Of a stretch of 64,000 nucleotides of DNA, positions 17,322-26,409 are shown one piece after another. The position numbers and the translations under genes are program-made. Where the stretch lies: IMG/VR virus record IMGVR_UViG_3300048834_000169, positions 17,796 to 81,795 of that record; one strand, 5' to 3'. Numbering within the stretch: position 1 is the first letter of the stretch; each line of letters begins with the position of its first letter. A model generated the notes under the pieces. The model saw only the letters and a program-made list of their open reading frames with translations, was not told where the DNA came from and searched no databases. Source of the DNA: a virus.

Positions 17322-20300
17322 TATCTGTTAATCCTTGGGCTGCTTACTTCAACTACTAATGATATGCCCTCTAACTGCCACTCTTCTCGAGCGACTTTAT
17401 GCTTGAACTGACAATTGAGCAAACTACATCGCTGCTTACCTAATGGTATGTATGTTCTAAATCCGCGCTGCCTAGAGTCTCCGCCCCAGGGCACTCCGCC
17501 CCACGGGAAGTAGCCCCAGTTACCTAGGCCCGGCCCTAATAACTGTATTTCTTCAAATCCAGACTGTAAGTCACTACTAAAGGCCAGCACTGGCGTAGTG
17601 ATCCTAGACTTCTTAAAACGCGCTGTAGCCTCTCTAAATTGCTTTATTTCACCTTCATTGCCCGCATCCTCAGGCGCCCATGTGATCTTGCACTGGTAAG
17701 CCTTATAGAGCGTTATAGGGCCTGTTATAAGGTCGTATACAGTCTCTACAGTTACGGTAGATCTAGCCGCGTTCACTGCTACCACTTTAGCCTCGACCTC
17801 ATAATCATATGATCCGTAGTCTAGTTCCATAGTGTGACTAACGGTCTGTACCAGAATATCGCCTATAGCTACATTAGCTACGCTAGACAACGTGGCGATA
17901 GAATTAGTAGCATCATATGATACTATCGACAGTGCGTATTCTCGGTCAGCATAGTCTGATCTAGTAAATGATTTACGCTCTTGCTCTATTGCGTTAATAT
18001 CAGAAGCGCCTAGGTAAAGCTTGTCATCATTGGAATTTACTATGGCGCAGGTCTTAGATTGTATCCAATTAGTCCACGCTTGTGTGACATTATTATATAC
18101 CCACGCTCTTTGCGATACTGTATCATTTGAGTCTTCCGGTAACCACAGGATATATTTACGGTCAGTTTGGTAAAACACGGCGAAGGCTGTAGATGGTATA
18201 TTTGCGTTGGGAGCTAGCTTTAATAGTTGATCCTCTACTGGTCTGGATATGACTAATACGCCATTATCTGATATGGTGCACACGCCTTGGTTAGAAAATG
18301 CGTAGATTTGGTTATTACCGATTGCGACGGTGTCTGGGCCTCGCACTTGTGCGGACAAGTCGAAAGCGTCCACAATAAGGCTAGAAGTAGTCTCGCCACT
18401 GATTCTGTACACGCCGTCTGCTTTAAGTACAAAAAGACTGTCGCGCAGAGCAACGATTCTAAGTATGTCTTTATCACCACTACCTACGTTAAAGAAGTTT
18501 AGGGTAGGTACGGCCTCATAAATATTCTGCTTAGAGTAGTAGATTCGGTTCTTAGTTACCTCATTATCTGATACTACCGCTAGTGCTGCTTTTTTAAAGA
18601 ATCCACGAGCAGTGCTTCCGCTTGTAGTAGTATTCACTGCAACAGTAAACGTATTAGATGATCGTGCTGTAATAGTCCTAAGGCCATCGCACAGCTCATC
18701 GGTATCAGTGTCCACTAAGTACACCTGATCGCCTACCTGTAGGCCATGCGCCGTAGTGGTAGTGATTACTGCTGAGGTAGCCGAGCTTATTGATGTAATG
18801 GGATTATTCTCTGGCGCTACACTAGGGCTGAAATTAGTGCTACCTACTGTAACGCTGTTAGACATTACGTAAAACGCACTAGAACTTATGGAGCGAGCCT
18901 CTAATAGTAATTTACCTGGAATATCGTCCACGCCGGAAATATAGTAAGCGTATATCGCGGTATTATCTGCGTATCTGTTTATAGTCCTGACTAAGTTACG
19001 CGCAGTTGTGTCCACATTTTGAGCAGGAGTGCCAGAAGTCTGAACTTCTATTTCATTTCCGTTAGCCGGAGTACCGGATACAAAGTCATACCTAGTATTG
19101 CCCACCCACAAGGAAGTTCCCACTAATCCAGAAACTCCCGTTAATGATAAGAGTCGCTTGTGGCGAGTCTTAGTATTAGCATAGAATGCAATGTTTTTAT
19201 AAATAGCGACATCTTTGGCAAAAGGGGGTTGCTCGTTAGCCTGCAGTATTCCCTCTTGTCTAGGGTTAGTGTAGAGGTCTGCTCCTCTAAAGCCGTCTGG
19301 CGTCTCGTCTGTCACTTCGATAATACCGTCTAGTATTTGCTGGGCTGTAGGGTTACTTTCGAATACTAGGCCCATATCGTCGCCAGGATTGATATTAAGA
19401 CCTGATGAAGCCTGGGTTCTGTATATCTGATAGAAGTAGTTAGTTGTAATGCCTTCGGGTACTGTAAAGGTTAGTGTAACGTTCTTACCTTGAATGGCGT
19501 TGGTGAAGTTCGCCGCTAACTGGGCTTGACCAATATAGTCCGCAGTACCTGATACTGTTATATCAGCGGCTACGGTAATGTCGAATGTAGTGGCGGTTAC
19601 GTTAGATATAGTGTAAGTGCCGTCTATGCTAGGAGTAGTGGTTGATCCTGTTATCTCCACGGAAGCGCCATTGGCCATTAGGTGCGTATCGTTAGTAGTG
19701 ACTGATATGGCGCCGGCTAGGCCAGTAGGAATAGTTAAAGTACCTTGAGCTGAAATATGTGCGTTAGGCTCGGCTATTAAAGCATCTACTACTTCGTCAA
19801 AGAAAGCTTGCTGCTCAATGAAGGCTTCCTCATTATCCACCTCAGGTGCAGGATAGTACTGAGCAATGCCGCTAGTCCACGAGCCCACGTCTACCCCTGT
19901 AGCTGCTACTGTAATAGCCTGATCTATTTTAATAGTGAAGTTAGTTGCTGTACGAGCAGTAATATCGTATGTACCGTCGATAGATGGAAAGCTGGTTGTA
20001 TTGGCTAAGGTAACAGAATCGCCTACTGATAGCGTGTTATTGGCAGTGATAATTACGGAAGAGCCAGCGGTGCCTGTAGGAATATTCGTGATTACGCCTG
20101 TGCTACCATAAACTGCGGGGTCCGGATTAGAGTGGCCAATATCGGCCTCTAATTTAAAGCATAGCTCTTTAAGCGCTGCGTTTAGTTCTACAGCACTAGC
20201 GGTAGTTCCTATGGCAAGCGTGTTGTAATCCGTATCAGTAAGAGTGCCGGTATTTATTGCGGCAGCGTCGTCTAATTTATCCAAAAGAGCGTTGAAGTCT

Positions 20301-21133
20301 GGGATGGCTAGGCTACTCGCGGATAAGCCTATTGTAGAGCTTGTGCTAGGCGCCCCTAATATTAAGTTTTGATTAGAGTCTTTATAGCCCCATACTACGC
20401 GATAAGCTACTTGTGAATTCTGCGGCATTATAGGCGAAGTTGCTGCATCTACTAATTCTAGGTCCGTATCCAGAGCTTTAGGGGCTCCAATTTCAGACAC
20501 GTATCCAGATACGCGGTCCAACTTTTTCATGCCAGTATCTGACGTGAAATAAAAGTTACTATTTACAGCTTCCACTCCACGGATCTTATTAGACGAGTCT
20601 ATCTGATTAATGTGGTAAGTCTTGGCTTCAAGGACAGGGCCTGGAATAGTTGCGGAGCCTGATGGCGTCCCAGTCATGGTATAGGTAAATGTAGTGGAGT
20701 TACTTACAGTAACGGTAAAAGTACCGTTATATTCGTCTTTATCGGCACCAGAAATTACTACGGAGTCTCCGGTAACTAGTTTATGTGGCTTAAAAGAAAC
20801 ATAAGTAGCAGTAGTTCCAGAGTTTGTAAGTGAGTTAGCATATACCCACATTTGCTCTTTATATATAGTAAACGTGCCTGGACTAGCTACTAAGTCGTAC
20901 GACAATAAGTCAGAATGGTGTCTTAAGATCGTGTCCTTATAGTCCAGCATCTGCTTAGCGGTGCCGCCACTAAACTCCACGCCGTATACCTTAAAACCAC
21001 GCCGAGACTCTAGTACGTCGTCACTGTCGATAATTACGTTCTCAGCTTCAACAAGCGCGCCCTCTGGAACTGATCCAATGGAGTTGGGGTCGGTATACAG
21101 GCCCGCAATCTTAAGTAGGGTACGGACAGCCAC
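17321..21133 (-). CDS. Tail nozzle protein (T7 gp12/P22 gp10-type role) with beta-module insertions
   Basis: 1270 aa. The N-terminus (SIPEGA-like VPEGALVEAENVII, then ESRRGFKVYG) and the C-terminal propeller-like region (IYAFSNQGVCTIS, KYILWLPED, WVYNNVTQAWTNW) are typical of the nozzle of short-tailed phages. Inserted are at least four copies of a roughly 60-residue beta module with the pattern GDSV, then a DGTY-like motif, then a TTF-T motif (for example around GDSVTLANTT and GASVEITGST), similar to FCCH-like modules known from phage tail proteins. The protein should form the distal tail through which DNA leaves. It is longer than T7 gp12 (about 800 aa), mainly because of these modules. Confidence 0.8.
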   Translation of the reverse strand: MAVRTLLKIAGLYTDPNSIGSVPEGALVEAENVIIDSDDVLESRRGFKVYGVEFSGGTAKQMLDYKDTILRHHSDLLSYDLVASPGTFTIYKEQMWVYANSLTNSGTTATYVSFKPHKLVTGDSVVISGADKDEYNGTFTVTVSNSTTFTYTMTGTPSGSATIPGPVLEAKTYHINQIDSSNKIRGVEAVNSNFYFTSDTGMKKLDRVSGYVSEIGAPKALDTDLELVDAATSPIMPQNSQVAYRVVWGYKDSNQNLILGAPSTSSTIGLSASSLAIPDFNALLDKLDDAAAINTGTLTDTDYNTLAIGTTASAVELNAALKELCFKLEADIGHSNPDPAVYGSTGVITNIPTGTAGSSVIITANNTLSVGDSVTLANTTSFPSIDGTYDITARTATNFTIKIDQAITVAATGVDVGSWTSGIAQYYPAPEVDNEEAFIEQQAFFDEVVDALIAEPNAHISAQGTLTIPTGLAGAISVTTNDTHLMANGASVEITGSTTTPSIDGTYTISNVTATTFDITVAADITVSGTADYIGQAQLAANFTNAIQGKNVTLTFTVPEGITTNYFYQIYRTQASSGLNINPGDDMGLVFESNPTAQQILDGIIEVTDETPDGFRGADLYTNPRQEGILQANEQPPFAKDVAIYKNIAFYANTKTRHKRLLSLTGVSGLVGTSLWVGNTRYDFVSGTPANGNEIEVQTSGTPAQNVDTTARNLVRTINRYADNTAIYAYYISGVDDIPGKLLLEARSISSSAFYVMSNSVTVGSTNFSPSVAPENNPITSISSATSAVITTTTAHGLQVGDQVYLVDTDTDELCDGLRTITARSSNTFTVAVNTTTSGSTARGFFKKAALAVVSDNEVTKNRIYYSKQNIYEAVPTLNFFNVGSGDKDILRIVALRDSLFVLKADGVYRISGETTSSLIVDAFDLSAQVRGPDTVAIGNNQIYAFSNQGVCTISDNGVLVISRPVEDQLLKLAPNANIPSTAFAVFYQTDRKYILWLPEDSNDTVSQRAWVYNNVTQAWTNWIQSKTCAIVNSNDDKLYLGASDINAIEQERKSFTRSDYADREYALSIVSYDATNSIATLSSVANVAIGDILVQTVSHTMELDYGSYDYEVEAKVVAVNAARSTVTVETVYDLITGPITLYKAYQCKITWAPEDAGNEGEIKQFREATARFKKSRITTPVLAFSSDLQSGFEEIQLLGPGLGNWGYFPWGGVPWGGDSRQRGFRTYIPLGKQRCSLLNCQFKHKVAREEWQLEGISLVVEVSSPRINR

Positions 21134-21135
21134 GA

Positions 21136-22104
21136 TTAATACCTCCGCAAGCGTCGATTAAATGAATTACCTATAAATGTGTTAGGGTTTTTAACTTTAC
21201 GTCCAGGAGCTTCTACTCTGCTGTCTATAACACTCAAGAGCTTTACTTCCATTTCCTGGAGTTTAGCATTAGCGTTAGCTAATCCTTGAGTATCGCCAAT
21301 AGCTTCAAGTACGCGACAAGCTACTGCCTGCGCCACCATTACTTGTAGTTCTGATGGCACTTGAGGGATAACAGTCTCGCCGGCTGTGCAAACAAAGTCG
21401 CCTACGATTAGTTCAGAAGGAACGTCAACAGTGTTGATTGTAATAGTTCGGCTAGCGGCGCTTACAGCCTGAACTGTAATATCATAGCCTTTTGTCTTGT
21501 GGTTGGATTTAGCTTGTATAAAGTCTACTTCTGAGCCTGTAGTGAAGTTAGTAGGCATAGTTGTGCTAATTACTATGTCCGTTAGAGTGGTATTGCCAAC
21601 TCTCTCTGTTATGGAAGTAATCTGGCCGCCGCGACTCATTGGCACTACCTTATTAGGTTTCATGTAATACTTCATCACTAGGGACGACGTTACCGTTCCC
21701 TGAATAGGCGGCAGAATGACTAGTTCATCCGACTGAAGATAGAACCCAGCTTCTTGAAATGAGAAGGATGTAGCTTGATAGTCTGGTAGGAACTCCATGC
21801 CTATTTGTGCAAGCGGTCTAGATGTTCCGTCAGATGTGAGTAAATAAACGTAGCGCACTTTACCGCCAATAGCGCGGTACGGTATCTTATAATTAGACTG
21901 ATTAGCAACGAGGGGGACTGTCTCGGTAGTAACGTAGAATTCTTCTCTAACTGATAAGATAGAAGGGACGATTTTAAGGTCGATTTCTTCTGTAGCGAAG
22001 TTTAATAAATCAGCATCAGTAAACGAAATCTGGGCAAGTGGAACTGCCGCCCTCAATTTAATGGAGGCTAGTAGTTCACTCGAGTCCATATATAGCTTTG
22101 ACAT
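21136..22104 (-). CDS. Head-tail adaptor / tail tubular A-like protein (322 aa)
   Basis: The helical N-terminus (DSSELLASIKLRA, FTDADLLNFATEEID) is followed by a beta-rich part with SLVMKYYMKP, and the C-terminal helix (SELQVMVAQAVACRVLEAIGD) matches the usual layout of podoviral adaptor proteins that sit between portal and nozzle. One inserted beta module (TTLTDIVISTT to VGDFVCTAG) resembles those in the nozzle. It is immediately upstream of the nozzle gene with 2 nt between, which supports the assignment. Confidence 0.7.
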   Translation of the reverse strand: MSKLYMDSSELLASIKLRAAVPLAQISFTDADLLNFATEEIDLKIVPSILSVREEFYVTTETVPLVANQSNYKIPYRAIGGKVRYVYLLTSDGTSRPLAQIGMEFLPDYQATSFSFQEAGFYLQSDELVILPPIQGTVTSSLVMKYYMKPNKVVPMSRGGQITSITERVGNTTLTDIVISTTMPTNFTTGSEVDFIQAKSNHKTKGYDITVQAVSAASRTITINTVDVPSELIVGDFVCTAGETVIPQVPSELQVMVAQAVACRVLEAIGDTQGLANANAKLQEMEVKLLSVIDSRVEAPGRKVKNPNTFIGNSFNRRLRRY

Positions 22105-22130
22105 GTTAGCTCCTTTTTCAGCTAACTAGC

Positions 22131-22493
22131 TTAAGCTTTAAGTTTCTTGGCCTTGAGAGCAGCTAATTTAGCTTCTAATTCTGCAATTTCGTCAGATTCG
22201 TCAGACATTTCTTCAGATGACTCTTCAGCAAGTTCTTCCATATCATCTGAATCTTCAGACTCTTTAGAGTCTAAGGGCATATCTTCTAAGATGTCTTCAG
22301 CTTTTTCTAAGCCCTTTTTAAGACCTTCAGAATCTTTAGCAGCTACGGTAACTTTCTTCATACCGTCGAGCTCCATGTCGTCTTCGCCCATACCTTCGTG
22401 GATAAGGCCCATAGCCATTTTACGAAGACTCTTGAGCAAATCAAGCTTAGCTTTTTTGTCCATTGACATCTCTTCTTTTTGTTTCTTTTCCAT
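22131..22493 (-). CDS. Acidic hypothetical protein (up to 120 aa)
   Basis: A helical N-terminus is followed by a stretch dominated by Glu, Asp and Ser (SEDSDDMEELAEESSEEMS) and a basic C-terminal helix. There is no convincing ribosome-binding site for the first ATG; an internal ATG ten codons later (MDKKAKLD), preceded by GAAGAG, may be the true start. Its function in the virion block is unknown. Confidence 0.5.
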   Translation of the reverse strand: MEKKQKEEMSMDKKAKLDLLKSLRKMAMGLIHEGMGEDDMELDGMKKVTVAAKDSEGLKKGLEKAEDILEDMPLDSKESEDSDDMEELAEESSEEMSDESDEIAELEAKLAALKAKKLKA

Positions 22494-22515
22494 GTGTTAA
22501 CTAATCCCCTATACT

Positions 22516-22527
22516 ACTAATTTGTTT
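22516..22527 (-). promoter_or_regulatory. AAACAAAT motif upstream of the acidic protein gene
   Basis: Minus-strand AAACAAATTAGT, followed by AGTATAGGGG, 23 nt before the first ATG of the acidic protein gene. Same core as the motifs at 16901, 45540 and 52500. Confidence 0.35.
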
Positions 22528-22528
22528 C

Positions 22529-22984
22529 TTACTTCGTCACTAGCCAAGCGGCTAAAGCGACGTATTTAATAATTCCAAGCACTACCATAGCTTTTACCCA
22601 TACCGGAATGTGCTTAACTTCCTTAATTACTGGTATTTTAATGATTTTTTCAACTTCTTTAACTACTTCAACTTCCCTAATCACTTCGACAGGAACCTCT
22701 ACTGTACGCACTACTTCTTTTACAACTTCCTTTACAACCTCTTTTACAACTTCCTTAATTACAGGAACTTCTTCTTTACGTTCAACAATCACTTCCTTGA
22801 TCACAGGTACTTCTACTATAACTTCCTTAATTACTTCGATAGGACGCTCTATAATCTCTTTTACGACGACTTCTCTATCCAAAGGCGCATTGCTCATGTC
22901 TTCCACTAAAGTTTCAATAGCGGGGCTTATAGCGCGTTTAACGGGCTGTGTGGGGCCCTTTTTGTTAAGGTATAGTCGTCCCAT
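22529..22984 (-). CDS. Val-Lys-Glu repeat protein with C-terminal membrane segment (151 aa)
   Basis: The centre (about residues 38-120) is built of short repeats of the type EVPVIKEV and VKEVVKEV, giving an alternating hydrophobic/charged pattern. A transmembrane segment (about 128-148) ends the protein. Such a stalk on an anchor could be a fibrous envelope or virion-membrane protein. No family is recognised. Confidence 0.6.
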   Translation of the reverse strand: MGRLYLNKKGPTQPVKRAISPAIETLVEDMSNAPLDREVVVKEIIERPIEVIKEVIVEVPVIKEVIVERKEEVPVIKEVVKEVVKEVVKEVVRTVEVPVEVIREVEVVKEVEKIIKIPVIKEVKHIPVWVKAMVVLGIIKYVALAAWLVTK

Positions 22985-22990
22985 TGTAGG

Positions 22991-23476
22991 TTAGCTCCTA
23001 GCCAATAAATGAAGTGTGGCAGTACCTACTGTAATTGAATTAGCGCCAGAAAGCACTACTCTAACTCGTCGAGCCAGGTCAGTGACTTTAGCGGATTTTA
23101 GATTTGCGGTCCCCGTAATAGCTAGTGTAGTTCCGCTAGGAATCCACACGTTGCCCGAGTCTTCGGGACTTATTTCAATGGATACTGTAGCTGAGCCTGT
23201 TATGCCTGCGCCTACGTCTACTAGGAGCTGCATCTCTTGTCGACCCGAAACGTCTAAAGCCGCTACTAAAGTTCCCGTAGATGCGCTATCGATTGAGCCT
23301 TCTTCTGAAACTAAGCTTTTTTCTGCAGCTACGCTATCGCCGTCAGCCGCGCTAAGCTCAATAGCTATTCCGGAGGTGTCGGCTAGAATAATCCGAACTG
23401 CATCGTCATTAGCGTCGATAGTACGCTTCTGAGCTTGTTGCAAGTCGAGAGATGTTAGGTTTGGGTTTAATGCCAT
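22991..23476 (-). CDS. Beta-rich structural protein (161 aa)
   Basis: Residues 50-160 read like an immunoglobulin-type beta sandwich (GSATVSIEISPEDSG, RVRVVLSGANSITVG). There is no signal peptide. Small beta-rich proteins in this location are usually capsid decoration or tail proteins. The gap to the following gene is 6 nt. Confidence 0.5.
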   Translation of the reverse strand: MALNPNLTSLDLQQAQKRTIDANDDAVRIILADTSGIAIELSAADGDSVAAEKSLVSEEGSIDSASTGTLVAALDVSGRQEMQLLVDVGAGITGSATVSIEISPEDSGNVWIPSGTTLAITGTANLKSAKVTDLARRVRVVLSGANSITVGTATLHLLARS

Positions 23477-23477
23477 G

Positions 23478-23762
23478 TTACTGACCTTCCTTGTTTTTAG
23501 CGTCTAAACTAGCGTTATCTTTATTGCCACTAATCCTTCGGCCTAGATACGCGCCAAGCGTTATTATAACCAAATAATTAGCATTATTCAAGTCTACGTC
23601 TCCGATAAGATTAGTTACTTTTCCAATTTGACCAAGCAAGGCTGTAGTAAAGCTAATAACCGCCATAGTGCCTGTTACAGTGGGCGCGCCATTAATGCGT
23701 AATAGTGGCAGAGGGACGCCCTGCTCGTTCATCTTCTGTATTAATAGCTTTAGCTTTTGCAT
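23478..23762 (-). CDS. Small membrane protein, holin candidate (94 aa)
   Basis: Two hydrophobic segments (about residues 30-50 and 62-77) and a charged C-terminus. Size and topology fit a class II holin, and no better holin candidate is seen in the virion block, but the sequence itself does not show lysis function. It lies just downstream of the first fibre gene. Confidence 0.4.
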   Translation of the reverse strand: MQKLKLLIQKMNEQGVPLPLLRINGAPTVTGTMAVISFTTALLGQIGKVTNLIGDVDLNNANYLVIITLGAYLGRRISGNKDNASLDAKNKEGQ

Positions 23763-23773
23763 TATAGTAATCC

Positions 23774-25786
23774 TTATACGCTAAGTGCCCACGCTCTAAA
23801 TTTAATCGTACAGGAAACGAACCCACTCGCATTGCCGGAGGTGTACTGTACCTGACCTGCGTTAGTAATAGTTAAATCAATACCTGAGAGGTCTCCGCTA
23901 GATGTTTCAGCAAGATCCCAAGAAGCACCTTTTTGGATGCCCCTGAGTTCTTTTACTTCATATGCGTCTGTGTCGGCGTCAAGGGTGATGGTCGCCAGGG
24001 CTTTAAATCCTCGCACTACGCCGTTAGCGAAAGCTAATCCGGTAACGTTAGCTGGAGATCCTTGGTTATTAGCCGCGCTAAAGCTAGTCTCTGCGATATC
24101 GCCTGCGCTAGCTCCGGCTGCTGCGATTTCAATAGATCCAGCTCCGTTAGTGATACTAATTCCAGCACCAGCGGTCAAGGTAGCAGCAGCGGGAGAAGCT
24201 CCAGTAGAGCCTATAAGAAGTTGGCCGTCAGTAAGGGCGGCAGCTTCTGACATTACGCCAGTGCCGTCGTTAATTAATACTCTGTGCGCGTTACCGCTAG
24301 CTAGTTTAGACCTAGCGATTGCAGCAGCGGCAGCTACTTGGGTATTTGTAATACCGCTATCAGCGACTTTTAATCCGTCAACTGATTTAGAGAGCGTAGC
24401 GCCGTCTAGCTCAAGAGCTAACTGCCCGCCCACTAAGTCCAGACCCTCGCCGTCGTGGTCGATGCTAAGAGGAGAGCCAGCTCCGCCAGCAATACCGTCG
24501 CCAGCTACTGAAGCGTTTAATTTGTCTTCGTTTACTGCGCCGTCCGTAATTTGAACGTCTGTAATACCGTTATCTGCTACTTTAAGGCCGCTAGCAGACT
24601 TAGATAGCGTAGATCCGTCAAGTTCAAGAGCTAGTTGCGTAGCTGTGAACTGAAGGCCTTGACCATCGTGGTCTACGGAAATGTTAGATCCAGAGACAGT
24701 GATACCGTCTCCGCCCACAAGAGATGAGCTGGAGTTAAAGAATACAAAGTCGATATCGCTTACGCCGATAGTAGCTACAGTACCAGACTGAACGTATACT
24801 TTACCGGTATTAGCTGTACCTTCTTGAACAGCTACCATTGCACCGTTAATTTCATCGATAGGGCTAAGGCTGTCAAAGTCTGTAGCCCTAACAGGAGCGC
24901 CAGAAGCTTGAACTACATATATACCGTTCTCAGTAGCATCGGCCTGATCTTTGATAAGAACGCGGTTGCCAGTAGCCAGTACTACGCCGTCTACGGTGTC
25001 GCCGTTTTCGAAGTCGGACGCTAAAGTCAGCGGGCCGGTAGTAGCTACGCGTGCTGCAGTTTTAGGCTTAAGTCCTTCAGCTACGGAGTCTACGTAAGCT
25101 TTGGTAGCAGCGTCGGTAGACAGCGTAGGGGCACCTAGTCCAGTAACTTTATTGCCGCCCATAGCTAGATCGCCTGACATGGTGTCGCCAGCTTTAGCTA
25201 CTTTATCGTCAAGTTGATCTTGGATGGCCGATGTGACGCCGCTGAGGTAGCTTAACTCAGTGCTAGTGGTAGCTGAGGCTGTAATAACGCCAGAGCCGTC
25301 TGACTCTAGCGCTCGGCTAGCGGTGACTGGGGCGAGTTTATCTAAATCAATATTAGCGCCAGCGTTAATTTCAGTATTAGTAACTGCTCCGGCTTTAATC
25401 TCTAAACCGCCAAGCTCTGTTGCTAGGATATCGCCTAAAGTTCCGGTATCTACGGCAGCGGCTTCGTTAGAAGCATTTCCAACTAAGATATGCTCTTCGT
25501 TTAGTGCGAGATCTACTTTATCGTCTAATTGATCTTGGATTGCGCTAGTTACGCCGTTAAGGTACTGAAATTCAGTGTTAGATACTGACCCATCGGCTAA
25601 CTTAGCTGCGTCGATGGCCGCGCCAGATTTAATGTCGGCGTTCTCGATGTTAGTTATAGTATTCTGATCGGCATCAATAGTCTTGTTAGTTACTGACTGC
25701 GCTGTAGACTCCTTTAACACTTCTACGCTGTTTACTGTGAGTGACGAGCCTTGTACTACTAGATTACCCTTAATTCTTTGTGACAT
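23774..25786 (-). CDS. Tail fibre protein (670 aa)
   Basis: Repetitive trimeric-fibre-like sequence. Units such as ADGSVSNTEFQYLNGVTSAIQ and KVDLALNEEHILVG recur, and AGDTMSGDLAMGGNKVTGLG followed by TDAATKAYVDS is the classic motif of phage tail and side fibres. The N-terminus shares its layout with the 955-aa fibre at 26410 (SGAAIDAAKLADGSVSN against KAGAAIDATKIADGSVSN), so the two are paralogues in their attachment regions. The C-terminal 90 residues may be the tip. The gene is the third of a set of four fibre-related genes. Confidence 0.8.
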   Translation of the reverse strand: MSQRIKGNLVVQGSSLTVNSVEVLKESTAQSVTNKTIDADQNTITNIENADIKSGAAIDAAKLADGSVSNTEFQYLNGVTSAIQDQLDDKVDLALNEEHILVGNASNEAAAVDTGTLGDILATELGGLEIKAGAVTNTEINAGANIDLDKLAPVTASRALESDGSGVITASATTSTELSYLSGVTSAIQDQLDDKVAKAGDTMSGDLAMGGNKVTGLGAPTLSTDAATKAYVDSVAEGLKPKTAARVATTGPLTLASDFENGDTVDGVVLATGNRVLIKDQADATENGIYVVQASGAPVRATDFDSLSPIDEINGAMVAVQEGTANTGKVYVQSGTVATIGVSDIDFVFFNSSSSLVGGDGITVSGSNISVDHDGQGLQFTATQLALELDGSTLSKSASGLKVADNGITDVQITDGAVNEDKLNASVAGDGIAGGAGSPLSIDHDGEGLDLVGGQLALELDGATLSKSVDGLKVADSGITNTQVAAAAAIARSKLASGNAHRVLINDGTGVMSEAAALTDGQLLIGSTGASPAAATLTAGAGISITNGAGSIEIAAAGASAGDIAETSFSAANNQGSPANVTGLAFANGVVRGFKALATITLDADTDAYEVKELRGIQKGASWDLAETSSGDLSGIDLTITNAGQVQYTSGNASGFVSCTIKFRAWALSV

Positions 25787-25798
25787 TTTTTATACCCT

Positions 25799-26134
25799 TT
25801 ATAAAATTAAAACTAGTCCGGCAAATCGCGTGTCCGGCGTTTCTAAAACCTTAATCGATACGTCTCCAGATGAGTTTATCTGAAGCGCGTTAACTCCTAC
25901 TAATTCATATACACCTGCGCCCATATCTTCATACACAAGAGCCGCGGGGTATAAGCCCTTTCCGTGCGTAGCTGCGGCAATAGTAATAGTATACTCGCCA
26001 CCGCTAGCTGAGCCCCAAGAAGTAGTGGCATTAAAAGTAGAGGTATAACGTTCAGCCGGACCTCCGCCCCCACCGCCTCCGCCGGCCCCCACTAAATCAA
26101 AATTCCCTGTTATAGGGTTAAATTGGAGGCTCAA
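25799..26134 (-). CDS. Fibre-associated protein with glycine run (111 aa)
   Basis: A run of eight glycines (residues 18-25) links a short N-terminal segment (MSLQFNPITGNFDLV, typical of phage tail-fibre starts) to a beta-rich domain. It lies between fibre genes with gaps of 12 nt and 1 nt. It probably is a minor fibre subunit or assembly factor. Confidence 0.55.
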   Translation of the reverse strand: MSLQFNPITGNFDLVGAGGGGGGGGPAERYTSTFNATTSWGSASGGEYTITIAAATHGKGLYPAALVYEDMGAGVYELVGVNALQINSSGDVSIKVLETPDTRFAGLVLIL

Positions 26135-26135
26135 G

Positions 26136-26405
26136 TTATACTACCCTCTCGGCAGAGAGTAGGGTCTGCCTAGTTCCGTCAGTGTAAATAATGCGTAAAG
26201 TGTACAGTACTGCGGCGTTTTCTGAAAATTCTAAATCTGTAGTATCGTTGGGCACTGTAGTAGTTAGTATAGTTTGGGTAATTTTGCGCCCGATCTTACC
26301 AACTAGAAAGCCGCTAGTCGTAATGGACTGGTCTTCGAGATTAACCGATCCCTGTAGTACTTGTGATCCTTCTACGTTAGCTAATCCTTTAGTAGTTTTT
26401 GCCAT
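26136..26405 (-). CDS. Fibre-associated small protein (89 aa)
   Basis: A beta-rich protein (LEDQSITTSGFLVGKIGRKIT) without recognised family. It lies 4 nt from the large fibre gene and 1 nt from the next small gene, so it was assigned to the fibre cluster by context only. Confidence 0.45.
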   Translation of the reverse strand: MAKTTKGLANVEGSQVLQGSVNLEDQSITTSGFLVGKIGRKITQTILTTTVPNDTTDLEFSENAAVLYTLRIIYTDGTRQTLLSAERVV

Positions 26406-26409
26406 ACAC

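Noticed and set aside
22610-22909. 99-codon frame opposite the Val-Lys-Glu protein
   Set aside because: Shadow of the repeat on the opposite strand, rich in Phe, Asn and Tyr, without a ribosome-binding site.
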